Below, piece by piece: positions 1 to 7,139 of a DNA stretch of 26,184 nucleotides. The DNA is from a candidate division NC10 bacterium SPGG6. Its GTDB lineage: Bacteria; Methylomirabilota; Methylomirabilia; Methylomirabilales; CSP1-5. Position numbers and translations under genes: made by a program. A model generated the notes under the pieces. That model was not told where the DNA came from. It saw nothing but the letters and a program-made list of their open reading frames with translations, and did no database searches. Location of the stretch: contig LXTG01000112.1 in NCBI GenBank assembly GCA_001643535.1, forward strand, positions 1 through 26,184. Reading direction: 5' to 3'. The first letter of the stretch is position 1. Each line of letters starts with the position of its first letter.

Positions 1-11
1 TCTTCCGATCT
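1..11. other. Illumina adapter remnant at left contig end
   Basis: The first 11 bases, TCTTCCGATCT, are the 3' end of the standard Illumina TruSeq adapter. They are the exact reverse complement of the last 11 bases of the window. This is library-derived sequence, not genome. Genomic sequence starts at about base 12. Confidence 0.93.
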
Positions 12-82
12 CGTCAGGCCGCTCGGTACTTGCCCGCACCTGACTCGGGTATCTGGAAAAGGGATTTTTCTTCGCCATGGAC

Positions 83-91
83 TGGTATATT
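83..91 (+). promoter_or_regulatory. Possible extended -10 promoter for the S8 protease
   Basis: TG at 83-84, one base, then TATATT at 86-91 matches the extended -10 pattern (TGnTATAAT, five of six in the hexamer). No good -35 is visible at the right distance. It lies about 56 nt before the protease ATG. A purine-rich AAGGGGGGG run directly before that ATG could act as ribosome binding site. Confidence 0.4.
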
Positions 92-147
92 ATAGCTCCC
101 GGAAAAGGGGGGTTCAAGAGAAGGTTGTCTAATCGAAGGGGGGGGCG

Positions 148-2118
148 ATGTTCAGATTCCGATATGGCGGCAAGAGGGGGAAACCGCACATGCTCCTGGA
201 GAGTGACCAGTTTGTCGTGGTGCGCACCCGCAGCCGCAGACCGCTGGAGGCCAGCATTCTCTCGACGGAGGCACGGCGCACCTTGGATCAATTCAAGCCG
301 GTGATTCGCTTTCCAGCAGCCGGTGTGGAGGTTCTGCGGGCAGGCCCAAAGCGCGACCGCCGAGCCGTGCGAGACAGGGCACGGGCCCTTCTCAAACGTG
401 AGCGCGATTGCCAGTTTGTCGGGCGGGTACTATGCGATCCAAAATCAGGCGTTCCCGTGCTATACACCGAAAACTTCTTTGTCAAGTTCCATGATGATTG
501 CCCTACGAGGACCTGCAAGAGGGTCCTGAACGCGCACGGACTGGTCATCAAGCGCGCGCTTGAGTACGTGCGCAACGCCTACTTCGTGGCAGCACCACAG
601 GGCACCGGCAGGCGGGTCTTCGCTATGGCAGCCAGGCTCCTGCAAAATGAGCGGGTGGAATTATGCCATCCTGAACTCGTCCGTGAAGTTCGATACCGGA
701 CTGCGTTTCCGCAGCAGTGGCATCTAAAGAAGACCACGATCGATGGACAGCAGATCAACGCCCACGCGCATGTAGAGGAGGCGTGGGCGATCAGCGAAGC
801 AGAGGGGACGGTCATCGCGATCATTGATGACGGGGTCGATCTTGATCACGAGGAGTTTGGAAACCCGGGCAAGATCATTGCACCGCGCGACGTGACGCGC
901 GGCACCAACAACCCCCGTCCGGGTGCCGGCGACAACCACGGCACTTCCTGCGCCGGTGTGGCCTGCGCCGATGGGCGGTCTGGCGCCTCGGGCGCAGCGC
1001 CCAAGGCGCGCCTCCTCCCGATCCGCCTGGTCTCGGGCTTGGGGTCTCAGGCCGAAGCAGATGCATTTGTTTGGGCGGCGCAAAACGGCGCCGACGTCAT
1101 TTCTTGTAGTTGGGGCCCCGCGGACGGCAATTATTGGGATCCCAACGATCCCCGTCATCAGCAGGTCGTGCCCCTGCCTGACGCAACCCGGCTCGCCATT
1201 GATTGGGCCGTGAACAATGGCCGTAACGGGAAGGGATGCGTCATCACGTGGGCGGCGGGGAACGGCAACGAGAGTGTTGACAACGATGGGTACGCGAGCT
1301 ACGAGAAGGTCATCGCCGTTGCTGCCTGTAACGACACAAGCAAGAAGAGCGTATACAGTGACTTCGGTCGCGCCATCTGGTGCGCCTTTCCGAGCAACGA
1401 CTTCGAAGCCCCCAAAACGCCTGGAATCTGGACTACCGACCGCTCCGGCGCCGATGGCTACAACCCGGGTGAAACGACCCAAGGCGATGCCGAAGGCAAT
1501 TACACCAACAGCTTCGGGGGCACCTCGAGCGCTTGTCCCGGTGCGGCGGGCGTGGCCGCCTTGGTGATTGCGCGCAATCCCTCGTTGCGTTGGGATGAGG
1601 TCAAGGAAATTCTGAGGCGCTCGTGCGACAAGATCGACACGGCAGGAGGCAACTACGACGCCAATGGCCACAGCCGAAAGTACGGCTACGGTCGCCTGAA
1701 CGCCAAGACCGCGGTCGCCCTCGCGGTGCCACCCCAGCCGCGCTACCGTGCGATCCACACGGCGGTGCGGGATGTGCCGATCGAGGATCTCAAGATTTCC
1801 AAGATTGCGGTGGCCGTGGGAGACACGAACCCCCCCAAGGCGGTCACGATTGGGGTGGACATCGAGCACACGTTCGTCGGAGATCTCATCGTCCGCATCC
1901 TGCCCCCGGCAGGAACGGGCGTCGGCCCGGTTACACTGCATGACAGGGCCGGTGGCGGAACCGACAACCTCAAGAGGACCTTTGACGGGGTCAGTACTCC
2001 CGCCCTTGCCGCCTTCGCGGGCAAGAACCCTCAGGGGACGTGGACCCTTGACGTGGAAGACACGGCGAAAGATGATACCGGCAAGATCCTGAGTTTTTCT
2101 GTTGAGCTGCGCTTCTGA
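148..2118 (+). CDS. Subtilisin-like (S8) serine protease with C-terminal P domain
   Basis: This is a 656-residue serine endopeptidase of the subtilisin/kexin superfamily. The catalytic triad is visible: Asp227 in IIDDGVD, His264 in NHGTSCAG and Ser460 in GGTSSACPG. The oxyanion Asn372 lies in AAGNGN. After the S8 domain (about 205-530), residues 545-656 look like a proprotein convertase P domain, with the typical HTFVGDL and GTWTLDVEDTA segments. The first ~200 residues are an extension I do not recognise. It may be an inhibitory propeptide, because it runs up to the segment before the domain as propeptides do. No signal peptide or membrane segment is visible at the chosen start or at the internal Met15, so export is uncertain. 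The ATG at 148 follows a purine-rich run. The gene is intact and stands alone, with a decayed deacetylase fragment beginning at its stop codon. Confidence 0.9.
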   Translation: MFRFRYGGKRGKPHMLLESDQFVVVRTRSRRPLEASILSTEARRTLDQFKPVIRFPAAGVEVLRAGPKRDRRAVRDRARALLKRERDCQFVGRVLCDPKSGVPVLYTENFFVKFHDDCPTRTCKRVLNAHGLVIKRALEYVRNAYFVAAPQGTGRRVFAMAARLLQNERVELCHPELVREVRYRTAFPQQWHLKKTTIDGQQINAHAHVEEAWAISEAEGTVIAIIDDGVDLDHEEFGNPGKIIAPRDVTRGTNNPRPGAGDNHGTSCAGVACADGRSGASGAAPKARLLPIRLVSGLGSQAEADAFVWAAQNGADVISCSWGPADGNYWDPNDPRHQQVVPLPDATRLAIDWAVNNGRNGKGCVITWAAGNGNESVDNDGYASYEKVIAVAACNDTSKKSVYSDFGRAIWCAFPSNDFEAPKTPGIWTTDRSGADGYNPGETTQGDAEGNYTNSFGGTSSACPGAAGVAALVIARNPSLRWDEVKEILRRSCDKIDTAGGNYDANGHSRKYGYGRLNAKTAVALAVPPQPRYRAIHTAVRDVPIEDLKISKIAVAVGDTNPPKAVTIGVDIEHTFVGDLIVRILPPAGTGVGPVTLHDRAGGGTDNLKRTFDGVSTPALAAFAGKNPQGTWTLDVEDTAKDDTGKILSFSVELRF

Positions 2119-2477
2119 CCTTTTCCATCCACGGGACCAACAATTATCCCTATTGTCATGTCTCGAGCACGTTGGACATTGCGCTACCCGATTGAACCCA
2201 AGACGACGCCTACCTGCAAGCGCTCCAGGTCCATCTCCCCGATCTTCTCCGAACGTTCCTCTACGTGGCAGGTGTGGATCCGTATCGGGGGGACCGCTTG
2301 GGACGCCTAAAGCTCACCCTGGAGGGATTAAAGCGGCGAGACGAGTTGGTCCTGGGCCTCTATTGCAAGTGGAGTATCCGGGTGGTTGCCACCTTTACCG
2401 GCGGTTACGCCGCGGACCTCGACGACACGGTCGAGGCACACTGCCCGACCGTCCGGGTTGCTCGCGCACTCCTCTGA
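2115..2477 (+). pseudogene. Decayed C-terminal fragment of a histone-deacetylase-family gene
   Basis: Reading in frame from 2115 gives LTFSIHGTNNYPY, then LDIALPD, a TGA at 2193-2195, TQDDAYLQAL, YVAGVDPYRGDRLGRL, and finally GGYAADLDDTVEAH before a TGA at 2475-2477. These match, in order, the C-terminal third of the bacterial histone deacetylase / acetylpolyamine amidohydrolase superfamily. The TGA replaces the glycine usually found in PDGT (GGA to TGA, one substitution). A few codons also seem lost between the LRTF and LYVAG segments, where family members carry an extra 'PDLV'-like stretch. The catalytic N-terminal two thirds are absent. The fragment starts within 3 nt of the protease stop, so a deletion junction lies there. 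I see no sign that the TGA is recoded. Confidence 0.75.
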
Positions 2478-2533
2478 TTACCTCCTGCGTCAGGGGATCT
2501 GGCGAAGGTCAGGAGGGCTGTTGAAAGAACGTA

Positions 2534-2735
2534 CTAGTGCCCCTCCAACTAACTTCTCCCAACATTCACAAGATACAGCCAGGGGCACTGAGGGGTTGTA
2601 GGGGAGAGCCTCCCCTACGCCTGGGGGGTGCTCAGCGAGGCGACAACCGAGCGCCGAATCCCGAAAGCTTTCGGGACTAGCGGAAGTGCCGCACCAGAGG
2701 GGAATGTTAGCGAGAAATAGTTGGTGCGGCACTAG
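2534..2735 (+). repeat. Hairpin-rich inverted-repeat element, copy A (MITE-like)
   Basis: This is a non-coding element of about 195 bp bounded by CTAG at 2534-2537 and 2732-2735. Its outer 18 bases are inverted repeats with 16 of 18 matching. Three hairpins are visible: AGTGCCCCT/AGGGGCACT (2536-2544 with 2581-2589), the perfect 18-nt palindrome at 2659-2676, and a 12-bp stem AGTGCCGCACCA/TGGTGCGGCACT (2685-2696 with 2722-2733). Copy B follows directly and shares the right-hand CTAG. Copy C at 18696-18896 is an inverted, closely similar copy. No transposase is encoded. A miniature transposable element moved in trans is the best reading. CTAG at both ends fits either a 4-bp duplication or insertion at TA inside CTAG as known for the IS630 family. 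Confidence 0.85.
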
Positions 2736-2931
2736 TGCCCCTTCAACTTGCTCCGCGTAAGGACCCAAAGCTTCCGCGAGGGGCACTGAGGGGTTGTAGG
2801 GGAGAGCCTCCCCTACGCCTGGGGGGTGCTCAGCGAGGCGACCGCCGCGCGCCGAAGGGGGGCCCTGCCCCCCTAGCGGAAGTGCCGCACCAGAGGGGAA
2901 TGTTAGCGAGAAATAGTTGGTGCGGCACTAG
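2732..2931 (+). repeat. Hairpin-rich inverted-repeat element, copy B (MITE-like)
   Basis: This is a second copy in the same orientation as A, bounded by CTAG at 2732-2735 and 2928-2931. The core and right arm are almost identical to copy A, while the left arm (2743-2778) and the middle hairpin differ. The left stem AGTGCCCCT/AGGGGCACT is retained (2734-2742 with 2779-2787). The central palindrome is replaced by an unrelated hairpin, GGGGGGC/GCCCCCC (2857-2863 with 2867-2873). Its right-hand CTAG contains the TAG stop codon of the convergent cpoB gene. It could also act as a transcription barrier at the end of the tol-pal operon. Confidence 0.85.
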
Positions 2932-3884
2932 AGTCGCTCCAATCGGTCCTGGGCCAGCCGAGCTTCCCGGGACCTGGGAAACTTCGCCATGAGTTCCCGG
3001 AGCACCCGTTGCCCCTGAGCCGTCTCCCCGGGGAGTTCTAGGTAAGCGTAGGCCTGCTTCAGCATCGCACTGGGAACCTTGGTGCTGCCAGGGTAATCCT
3101 TGACCAATTTGTCAAACTCGCGGATAGCCGCGAGGTATTTCCGTTGACTATAGTAGGACTCGGCAAGCCAGTACTGGGCATTGGGCACCAAGCTGGTCTT
3201 TGGAAAGAAGGTCAGATAGTTCTTGAAGCCACTGATGGCCAGGTCATAGTTCCCCTTCGTGTAGTCCGTCAAGGAGTCTTTGTATACCTTCTCCGGAGAG
3301 GGGAGAGACCCCTGCATAACGGGCTGACGTGGAATGGCAACGCGAGGGGACTGCGGTGAGGAAAGACCTCCGCCGCGTGGAGGCAGGGGTTGGCTCGCTC
3401 CCGAAGGGGGCACGGGGGAGACACCGGGTGGAAACGTCTGCCCGGGCGATGAGGCTTGAGGCAATCCCCCAGGCACTGGAGGGGAGGGAACGGGGACCTG
3501 ACCTGCCGTCGCACTCCTACCAGGCCTCCCCGGCTCACCTAGGAGCCGGGCCACCTTCATCTCGGTCTCATCCAGCCGCTGGCTAATCTCCGACAGACGG
3601 TAACTGTTCTCCTCCAGCTGGCCCTGGAGTATCCGTGTCTCGGTCGCCAACTCCTCGAGACGGGCCACGGCACCGGTCTGTCGAAATGTCCCTCCCTCAC
3701 CCTCCTGGCCTCCCTCTCTGCCGATCACCCCCCCCTGTCCCAGGGCGTTCACGTCCCCCCGGAGGCCTCGAACGTCCTGTTGAAGGGCCTGGAACTGTTC
3801 CGAGGTTACCACACAGGCATTGATCAGCAAGGCGACTCCGACGAGGAGGGGCCAAGTGAGATACCGCTCCATCATCTCCCCCAT
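2928..3884 (-). CDS. cpoB: Tol-Pal system TPR protein CpoB (YbgF)
   Basis: This is the last gene of the tol-pal operon. CpoB is a periplasmic TPR protein that links Tol-Pal to peptidoglycan synthesis during outer-membrane constriction. The 318-residue product has an N-terminal hydrophobic segment ending in LINAC, with a lipidation Cys at 24, so this version is probably a lipoprotein; E. coli CpoB is soluble. A coiled-coil stretch (about 70-112), a Pro/Gly/Ser-rich linker (about 115-195) and C-terminal TPR repeats (about 198-318, with QYWLAESYYSQRKY) follow. The start is uncertain: Met1, Met4 and Met5 are all possible and no strong SD separates them. The stop codon TAG lies inside the CTAG at the end of repeat copy B. 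The gene begins 102 nt after pal. Confidence 0.88.
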   Translation of the reverse strand: MGEMMERYLTWPLLVGVALLINACVVTSEQFQALQQDVRGLRGDVNALGQGGVIGREGGQEGEGGTFRQTGAVARLEELATETRILQGQLEENSYRLSEISQRLDETEMKVARLLGEPGRPGRSATAGQVPVPSPPVPGGLPQASSPGQTFPPGVSPVPPSGASQPLPPRGGGLSSPQSPRVAIPRQPVMQGSLPSPEKVYKDSLTDYTKGNYDLAISGFKNYLTFFPKTSLVPNAQYWLAESYYSQRKYLAAIREFDKLVKDYPGSTKVPSAMLKQAYAYLELPGETAQGQRVLRELMAKFPRSREARLAQDRLERL

Positions 3885-3986
3885 AATATTACCGCCACGA
3901 ATGGTTTACCTTCGACCGCGCGAAGGAGGCTGCGGAAGATACCGACCCCCTCCGCGTATGTCGGACCGACCAGGAACGAAAATAAG

Positions 3987-4547
3987 CTATTTCACCACGA
4001 CAAAGTGGCCTCGACGGTTCCATTGCCACGCAGATTCGTCATGCCCGAGGACAAAAGGCCGCTCCTCGCCGTAGCTGATCGTGGAGATCCGCTTGGAATC
4101 AACGCCCCCTGCCACCAGGTAGTCCCGGACCGTCTTGGCCCGGCGTTCCCCTAACGCCAGATTGTACTCGTTGGTCCCCCGCTCATCGCAGTGTCCCTCC
4201 AGCACGATGCGAACCTGGGAATTGGCCGTGAGCCACTGGAGGTCGTTTTCCAGGGTCTGCTTGGCATCAGTTCTGAGAACAGATTTGTCGAAGTCAAAGA
4301 AAACATCCTTTAACGCGGACGGCTTCTCTCCGGGCCTTAACGGGGCCTCACGAATTGGCGCCCCTTTTGTCATCTTGTCCCCAGCCATCGCCCCTGGGCC
4401 CCCTGTCTGCACCTCCGGCTTTTTGGGGCAACCGGCCAAGAGCAGGGCCCCGGCCAGGAAGAAGACCGAACCCCACAGGGGTCCACGCCATCTGGTCATC
4501 GAAGAACCCACCCCTTTCCCCTTCAGTTCCCGTCCCTTCGCCGCCAT
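3987..4547 (-). CDS. pal: Peptidoglycan-associated lipoprotein Pal
   Basis: Pal is an outer-membrane lipoprotein that binds peptidoglycan and, through TolB, the Tol motor. The 186-residue product has a signal peptide ending in the lipobox LLAGC (Cys40). A short flexible linker leads to an OmpA-like domain at about 78-186. It includes the family signature GHCDERGTNEYNLALGERRA with the diaminopimelate-binding Asp and Arg residues, and ISTISYGEERP. The start is supported by AAAGGAGG about 6 nt upstream of the ATG. An internal start at Met17 would give a signal peptide of more usual length but lacks this SD. It lies 53 nt downstream of tolB and 102 nt upstream of cpoB, the standard gene order. 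Confidence 0.95.
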   Translation of the reverse strand: MAAKGRELKGKGVGSSMTRWRGPLWGSVFFLAGALLLAGCPKKPEVQTGGPGAMAGDKMTKGAPIREAPLRPGEKPSALKDVFFDFDKSVLRTDAKQTLENDLQWLTANSQVRIVLEGHCDERGTNEYNLALGERRAKTVRDYLVAGGVDSKRISTISYGEERPFVLGHDESAWQWNRRGHFVVVK

Positions 4548-4600
4548 TCTATCCTCCTTTCTGTGCTGTTATGCCTCCACGGAATGACATCGATCGATCC

Positions 4601-5908
4601 TCAGGGCGACCAATTCGGAGCAAAGTTGTTCAAGGCACTCCGGGTCAGGCGCTTCAGTCCCGAACCATCGGCGTGCATCACATAGACATCTTTTGTCCCG
4701 CTCCTGTTTGAGGAAAAGACCAGATGTCGGCCGTCAGGCGACCAGGCAGGATCCTCATTAGAGCCCACCGTAGTCATCTGCTGAATCCCGGACCCATCCA
4801 GGTTCATCAGGTAGATCTGAAAACTCCCGCCCCCGCGATCGGAGATAAAAGCGATTTTGTCGCCCCGCGGCGACCAATGGGGCGATGCATTGTAATCCCC
4901 CTGAAAGCTCAGCCGCCGGAGATTGGTCCCCTCTACATCTATCACATAGATCTGGGGGGAACCGCCGCGATCCGAGGTAAAGACGATCTGTCGACCGTTG
5001 GGGGAAAATGAGGCAGCGACCGAAATGCCGAGGCCGTTAGTGAGACGCCGGAGCTTCTTTCCATTCAGCCCCATCATGTAAACGTTCGTCCCCCCATCCT
5101 TGCTCAGAGACAGCGCCAGCCAACGCCCGTCTGGCGACCAGGCGGGGGAGATGTTCAGTCCGGGCAAGGCCGAGACCTTTTTTCGCCGTCCCGTCTCGAG
5201 GTTGAGAAGGTACAGATCGGGATTGCCATCCCGGTAGGACGTATAGGCAAGCAGTTTTCCATCAGGGGAGAAGCGGGGCGAGAGGTTGATGGACCGGTTC
5301 CCCGTGACCAGGACCGAGTTGTGACCATCATAGTCCATCAGGTAGAGCTCAGTGGCGCCCCTCTCGACACTGGCATAGGCGATCCGGGTCGAAGCAACCC
5401 CACGCTCGCCGGTGAGTCGGAAAACAACCTCGTCGGCCAATCGGTGTACCATCGTCCGGAGCGCCTTCACGTCGCCGAAATAGCGCGTGCCGCCGACAAA
5501 AGCTCCTCGGGGCACATTATATACACGTCCCTCGAGAACCAGGTCCTTCCCCTGCTTCGTGAGGTAGGCCGCCACCAGGGCTTGTACCTTTAATTGATTC
5601 AGGGAGGGGAGGACCTTCTTTTCTTCGCCCAAGCGGATCTCCTTGGAGTCAAACGGGAGGAAGACAGGGGGCAGGACCTCGAAGATGGTCGAGAACTCCA
5701 GATCACCCTTCAGGATCGATTCCGCCCTAGCCGCCAGGTCTGCCCCACCCGACACCAGTTGCAAAGGCTGCAGGCCTACCACGACGACGGGAATCCTCTG
5801 GACGGCCCTCCGCGTCACCGTGATATCCACCTGGGCCGACCCGTTGGCAGGCGGCATCCCACCCCAGAGGACCAGGAGGAGCAGCAAGATTCGCCACAGA
5901 CCAGTCAT
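4601..5908 (-). CDS. tolB: Tol-Pal system beta-propeller protein TolB
   Basis: TolB is a periplasmic protein that binds Pal and is released by energised TolA. The signal peptide is clear from MTGLWRILLLLLVLWGG. An N-terminal alpha/beta domain covers roughly residues 30-160, followed by a six-bladed beta-propeller built from repeats of the type SPxWSPDGRxLAFxSxRxG, ending in FAPNWSP. I chose the ATG at 5908 because it leaves a 4-nt gap after the tolA stop and begins directly with the signal peptide. An in-frame ATG at 5932 would add eight polar residues and overlap tolA. The protein is 435 residues from this start, as usual for the family. Confidence 0.94.
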   Translation of the reverse strand: MTGLWRILLLLLVLWGGMPPANGSAQVDITVTRRAVQRIPVVVVGLQPLQLVSGGADLAARAESILKGDLEFSTIFEVLPPVFLPFDSKEIRLGEEKKVLPSLNQLKVQALVAAYLTKQGKDLVLEGRVYNVPRGAFVGGTRYFGDVKALRTMVHRLADEVVFRLTGERGVASTRIAYASVERGATELYLMDYDGHNSVLVTGNRSINLSPRFSPDGKLLAYTSYRDGNPDLYLLNLETGRRKKVSALPGLNISPAWSPDGRWLALSLSKDGGTNVYMMGLNGKKLRRLTNGLGISVAASFSPNGRQIVFTSDRGGSPQIYVIDVEGTNLRRLSFQGDYNASPHWSPRGDKIAFISDRGGGSFQIYLMNLDGSGIQQMTTVGSNEDPAWSPDGRHLVFSSNRSGTKDVYVMHADGSGLKRLTRSALNNFAPNWSP

Positions 5909-5912
5909 GCCG

Positions 5913-6698
5913 TTACTGTCCCCGCATCTCAAAATGGAACCGCACCAAGAGCGTCGCCTCTGTGAAGAGGGGAGGGAACGGGGGAAGGGGAATTGCCTCT
6001 TGGACCGCCCGGAGGGCGGATTGATCCAGGAAGAAATTCCTCGAAGGGGTCAGGACCCGGATATCTCGGACCAGGCCCGAGCGCAACACGGTGAAGCCCA
6101 GGCTGACCCGCTCCACCTGACCCAGCGCGAGCCCCAAAGAGGGTTCAACCCACCGACTGCTCACCTTTGCCTGGACCGCCGCCAGATAGTAGCTCAGAGA
6201 GGGATCAGTTTTATCAGTGGATACGCTACTCTCTGAGACAACCCCTGGGGTTCCTCCATTGCCCGGAGCAGTCGGCAGCGCTGCCGGAAGCGGCGCCTGG
6301 GCAACCGTCGGCGGCGCGGACGAAGATGGCGTCGCTGCAGGCTTAGGGGCTTTACGCGGCCTCCGCGTCACCTTCTTCCTTTTGGGAAGAGTGAGTGTCT
6401 CGCGGGAAGCCGACGGGGCCTTCGCCTTGGCCTTCGGGACTGATGGGGTGACCTGAGTCGACGCCTTTGGGGACCGCGGCACTGAAGCCGGCGCCTTTTT
6501 GCGGGACGGCTTCGCCTGTCGAGTCCCAGGAAGCTCCACCAGCGTCACCTTGTACGCCACCGCCACTTTAAAGGGATTCGCGGTGAGGGACGGAGTGAGA
6601 AAGACCCCGGCGAAAACCAAGAAGTGCAGCACCAGGGAAAAGGCCAGATTGACCCTAAGCTCTCTCCCCTCCCCGCTCATCTCCGAGGGGTGTCCCAC
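5913..6698 (-). CDS. tolA: TolA/TonB-type energy transducer
   Basis: This inner-membrane protein spans the periplasm and transmits proton-motive energy from TolQR to TolB/Pal. One membrane helix lies at about residues 17-36. A long Lys/Pro/Ala-rich region follows (about 55-160, many KAP and PKA pairs). A TonB-like C-terminal domain covers about 168-261, with YYLAAVQAKVSSRWVEP, VLRSGLVRDI and ALRAVQEAIPLPPFPP. The domain is closer to TonB than to E. coli TolA, as is common outside gammaproteobacteria; position in the operon gives the TolA assignment. The first codon is GTG at 6698, just after a G-run and 6 nt past the tolR stop. The ATG at 6680 (Met7) is an equally possible start. Confidence 0.88.
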   Translation of the reverse strand: MGHPSEMSGEGRELRVNLAFSLVLHFLVFAGVFLTPSLTANPFKVAVAYKVTLVELPGTRQAKPSRKKAPASVPRSPKASTQVTPSVPKAKAKAPSASRETLTLPKRKKVTRRPRKAPKPAATPSSSAPPTVAQAPLPAALPTAPGNGGTPGVVSESSVSTDKTDPSLSYYLAAVQAKVSSRWVEPSLGLALGQVERVSLGFTVLRSGLVRDIRVLTPSRNFFLDQSALRAVQEAIPLPPFPPLFTEATLLVRFHFEMRGQ

Positions 6699-6704
6699 CC
6701 CCCC

Positions 6705-7139
6705 CTACCGCCTCCTCTCACGAGGATGCAGGGGTTCGGTCACCATTCCCAGCCGGTCGATCCCGGCCTTCTTGACAACATCCATTATCTGAACCACCAC
6801 CCCATAGGGGACCTTCTCGTCGGCCCTCAGGAAGATCGCCGCCCTGGGATTGCGCTTTTGGAGGCCGGTCAGGACCTTCTGGAGCCGGCCCAGGGTAATC
6901 TGTTGATCGTCCAGAAAGATTGCCTTGTTCTTGGTGACGGTGAGAACCAGCCGCTCCTCGGGCTGGACGTTTCTGGTCTCGGTCCGCGGGACCTGGACAT
7001 CGATCCCCCGGATCATCATGGGGGCGGTGATCATGAAGATGATGAGGAGCACCAACACCACATCCACGAAAGGCGTGACGTTGATTTCTGACATGGCGCC
7101 GCCCAGCCGCTGCTCCGATCCGGGGAGATGCGCGCTCAT
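6705..7139 (-). CDS. tolR: TolR/ExbD-family motor subunit
   Basis: This is the stator partner of TolQ in the proton-driven Tol motor. The 144-residue protein has one membrane helix (about 22-42) in INVTPFVDVVLVLLIIFMI, with the essential proton-carrying Asp26. A periplasmic domain (about 50-140) follows, with the ExbD/TolR features ITLGRLQKVL, FLRADEKVPYGVVVQIMD and AGIDRLGMVTEP. Its start overlaps the tolQ stop by 4 nt (ATGA), so translation is probably coupled. ExbD is the alternative, but the adjoining tolA, tolB and pal settle the assignment. Confidence 0.93.
   Translation of the reverse strand: MSAHLPGSEQRLGGAMSEINVTPFVDVVLVLLIIFMITAPMMIRGIDVQVPRTETRNVQPEERLVLTVTKNKAIFLDDQQITLGRLQKVLTGLQKRNPRAAIFLRADEKVPYGVVVQIMDVVKKAGIDRLGMVTEPLHPRERRR

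Noticed and set aside
724..1941. A 405-codon open frame on the minus strand opposite the protease.
   Set aside because: It is a GC-rich antisense shadow of a gene with clear catalytic motifs; its own product shows no recognisable domain.
2193..2195. In-frame TGA of the deacetylase remnant as a possible second selenocysteine.
   Set aside because: It replaces a glycine of a PDGT-type turn, no SECIS-like loop was evident, and the gene lacks its 5' part and shows a further deletion.
2490..2786. A 98-codon minus-strand frame through repeat copy A, similar to a plus-strand frame (18585-18872) through copy C, both containing LFLANIP and SFRDSALG.
   Set aside because: The similarity follows from the DNA repeat itself; copy B breaks the frame, there is no SD, and the segment is dominated by hairpins. 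I treat it as non-coding.
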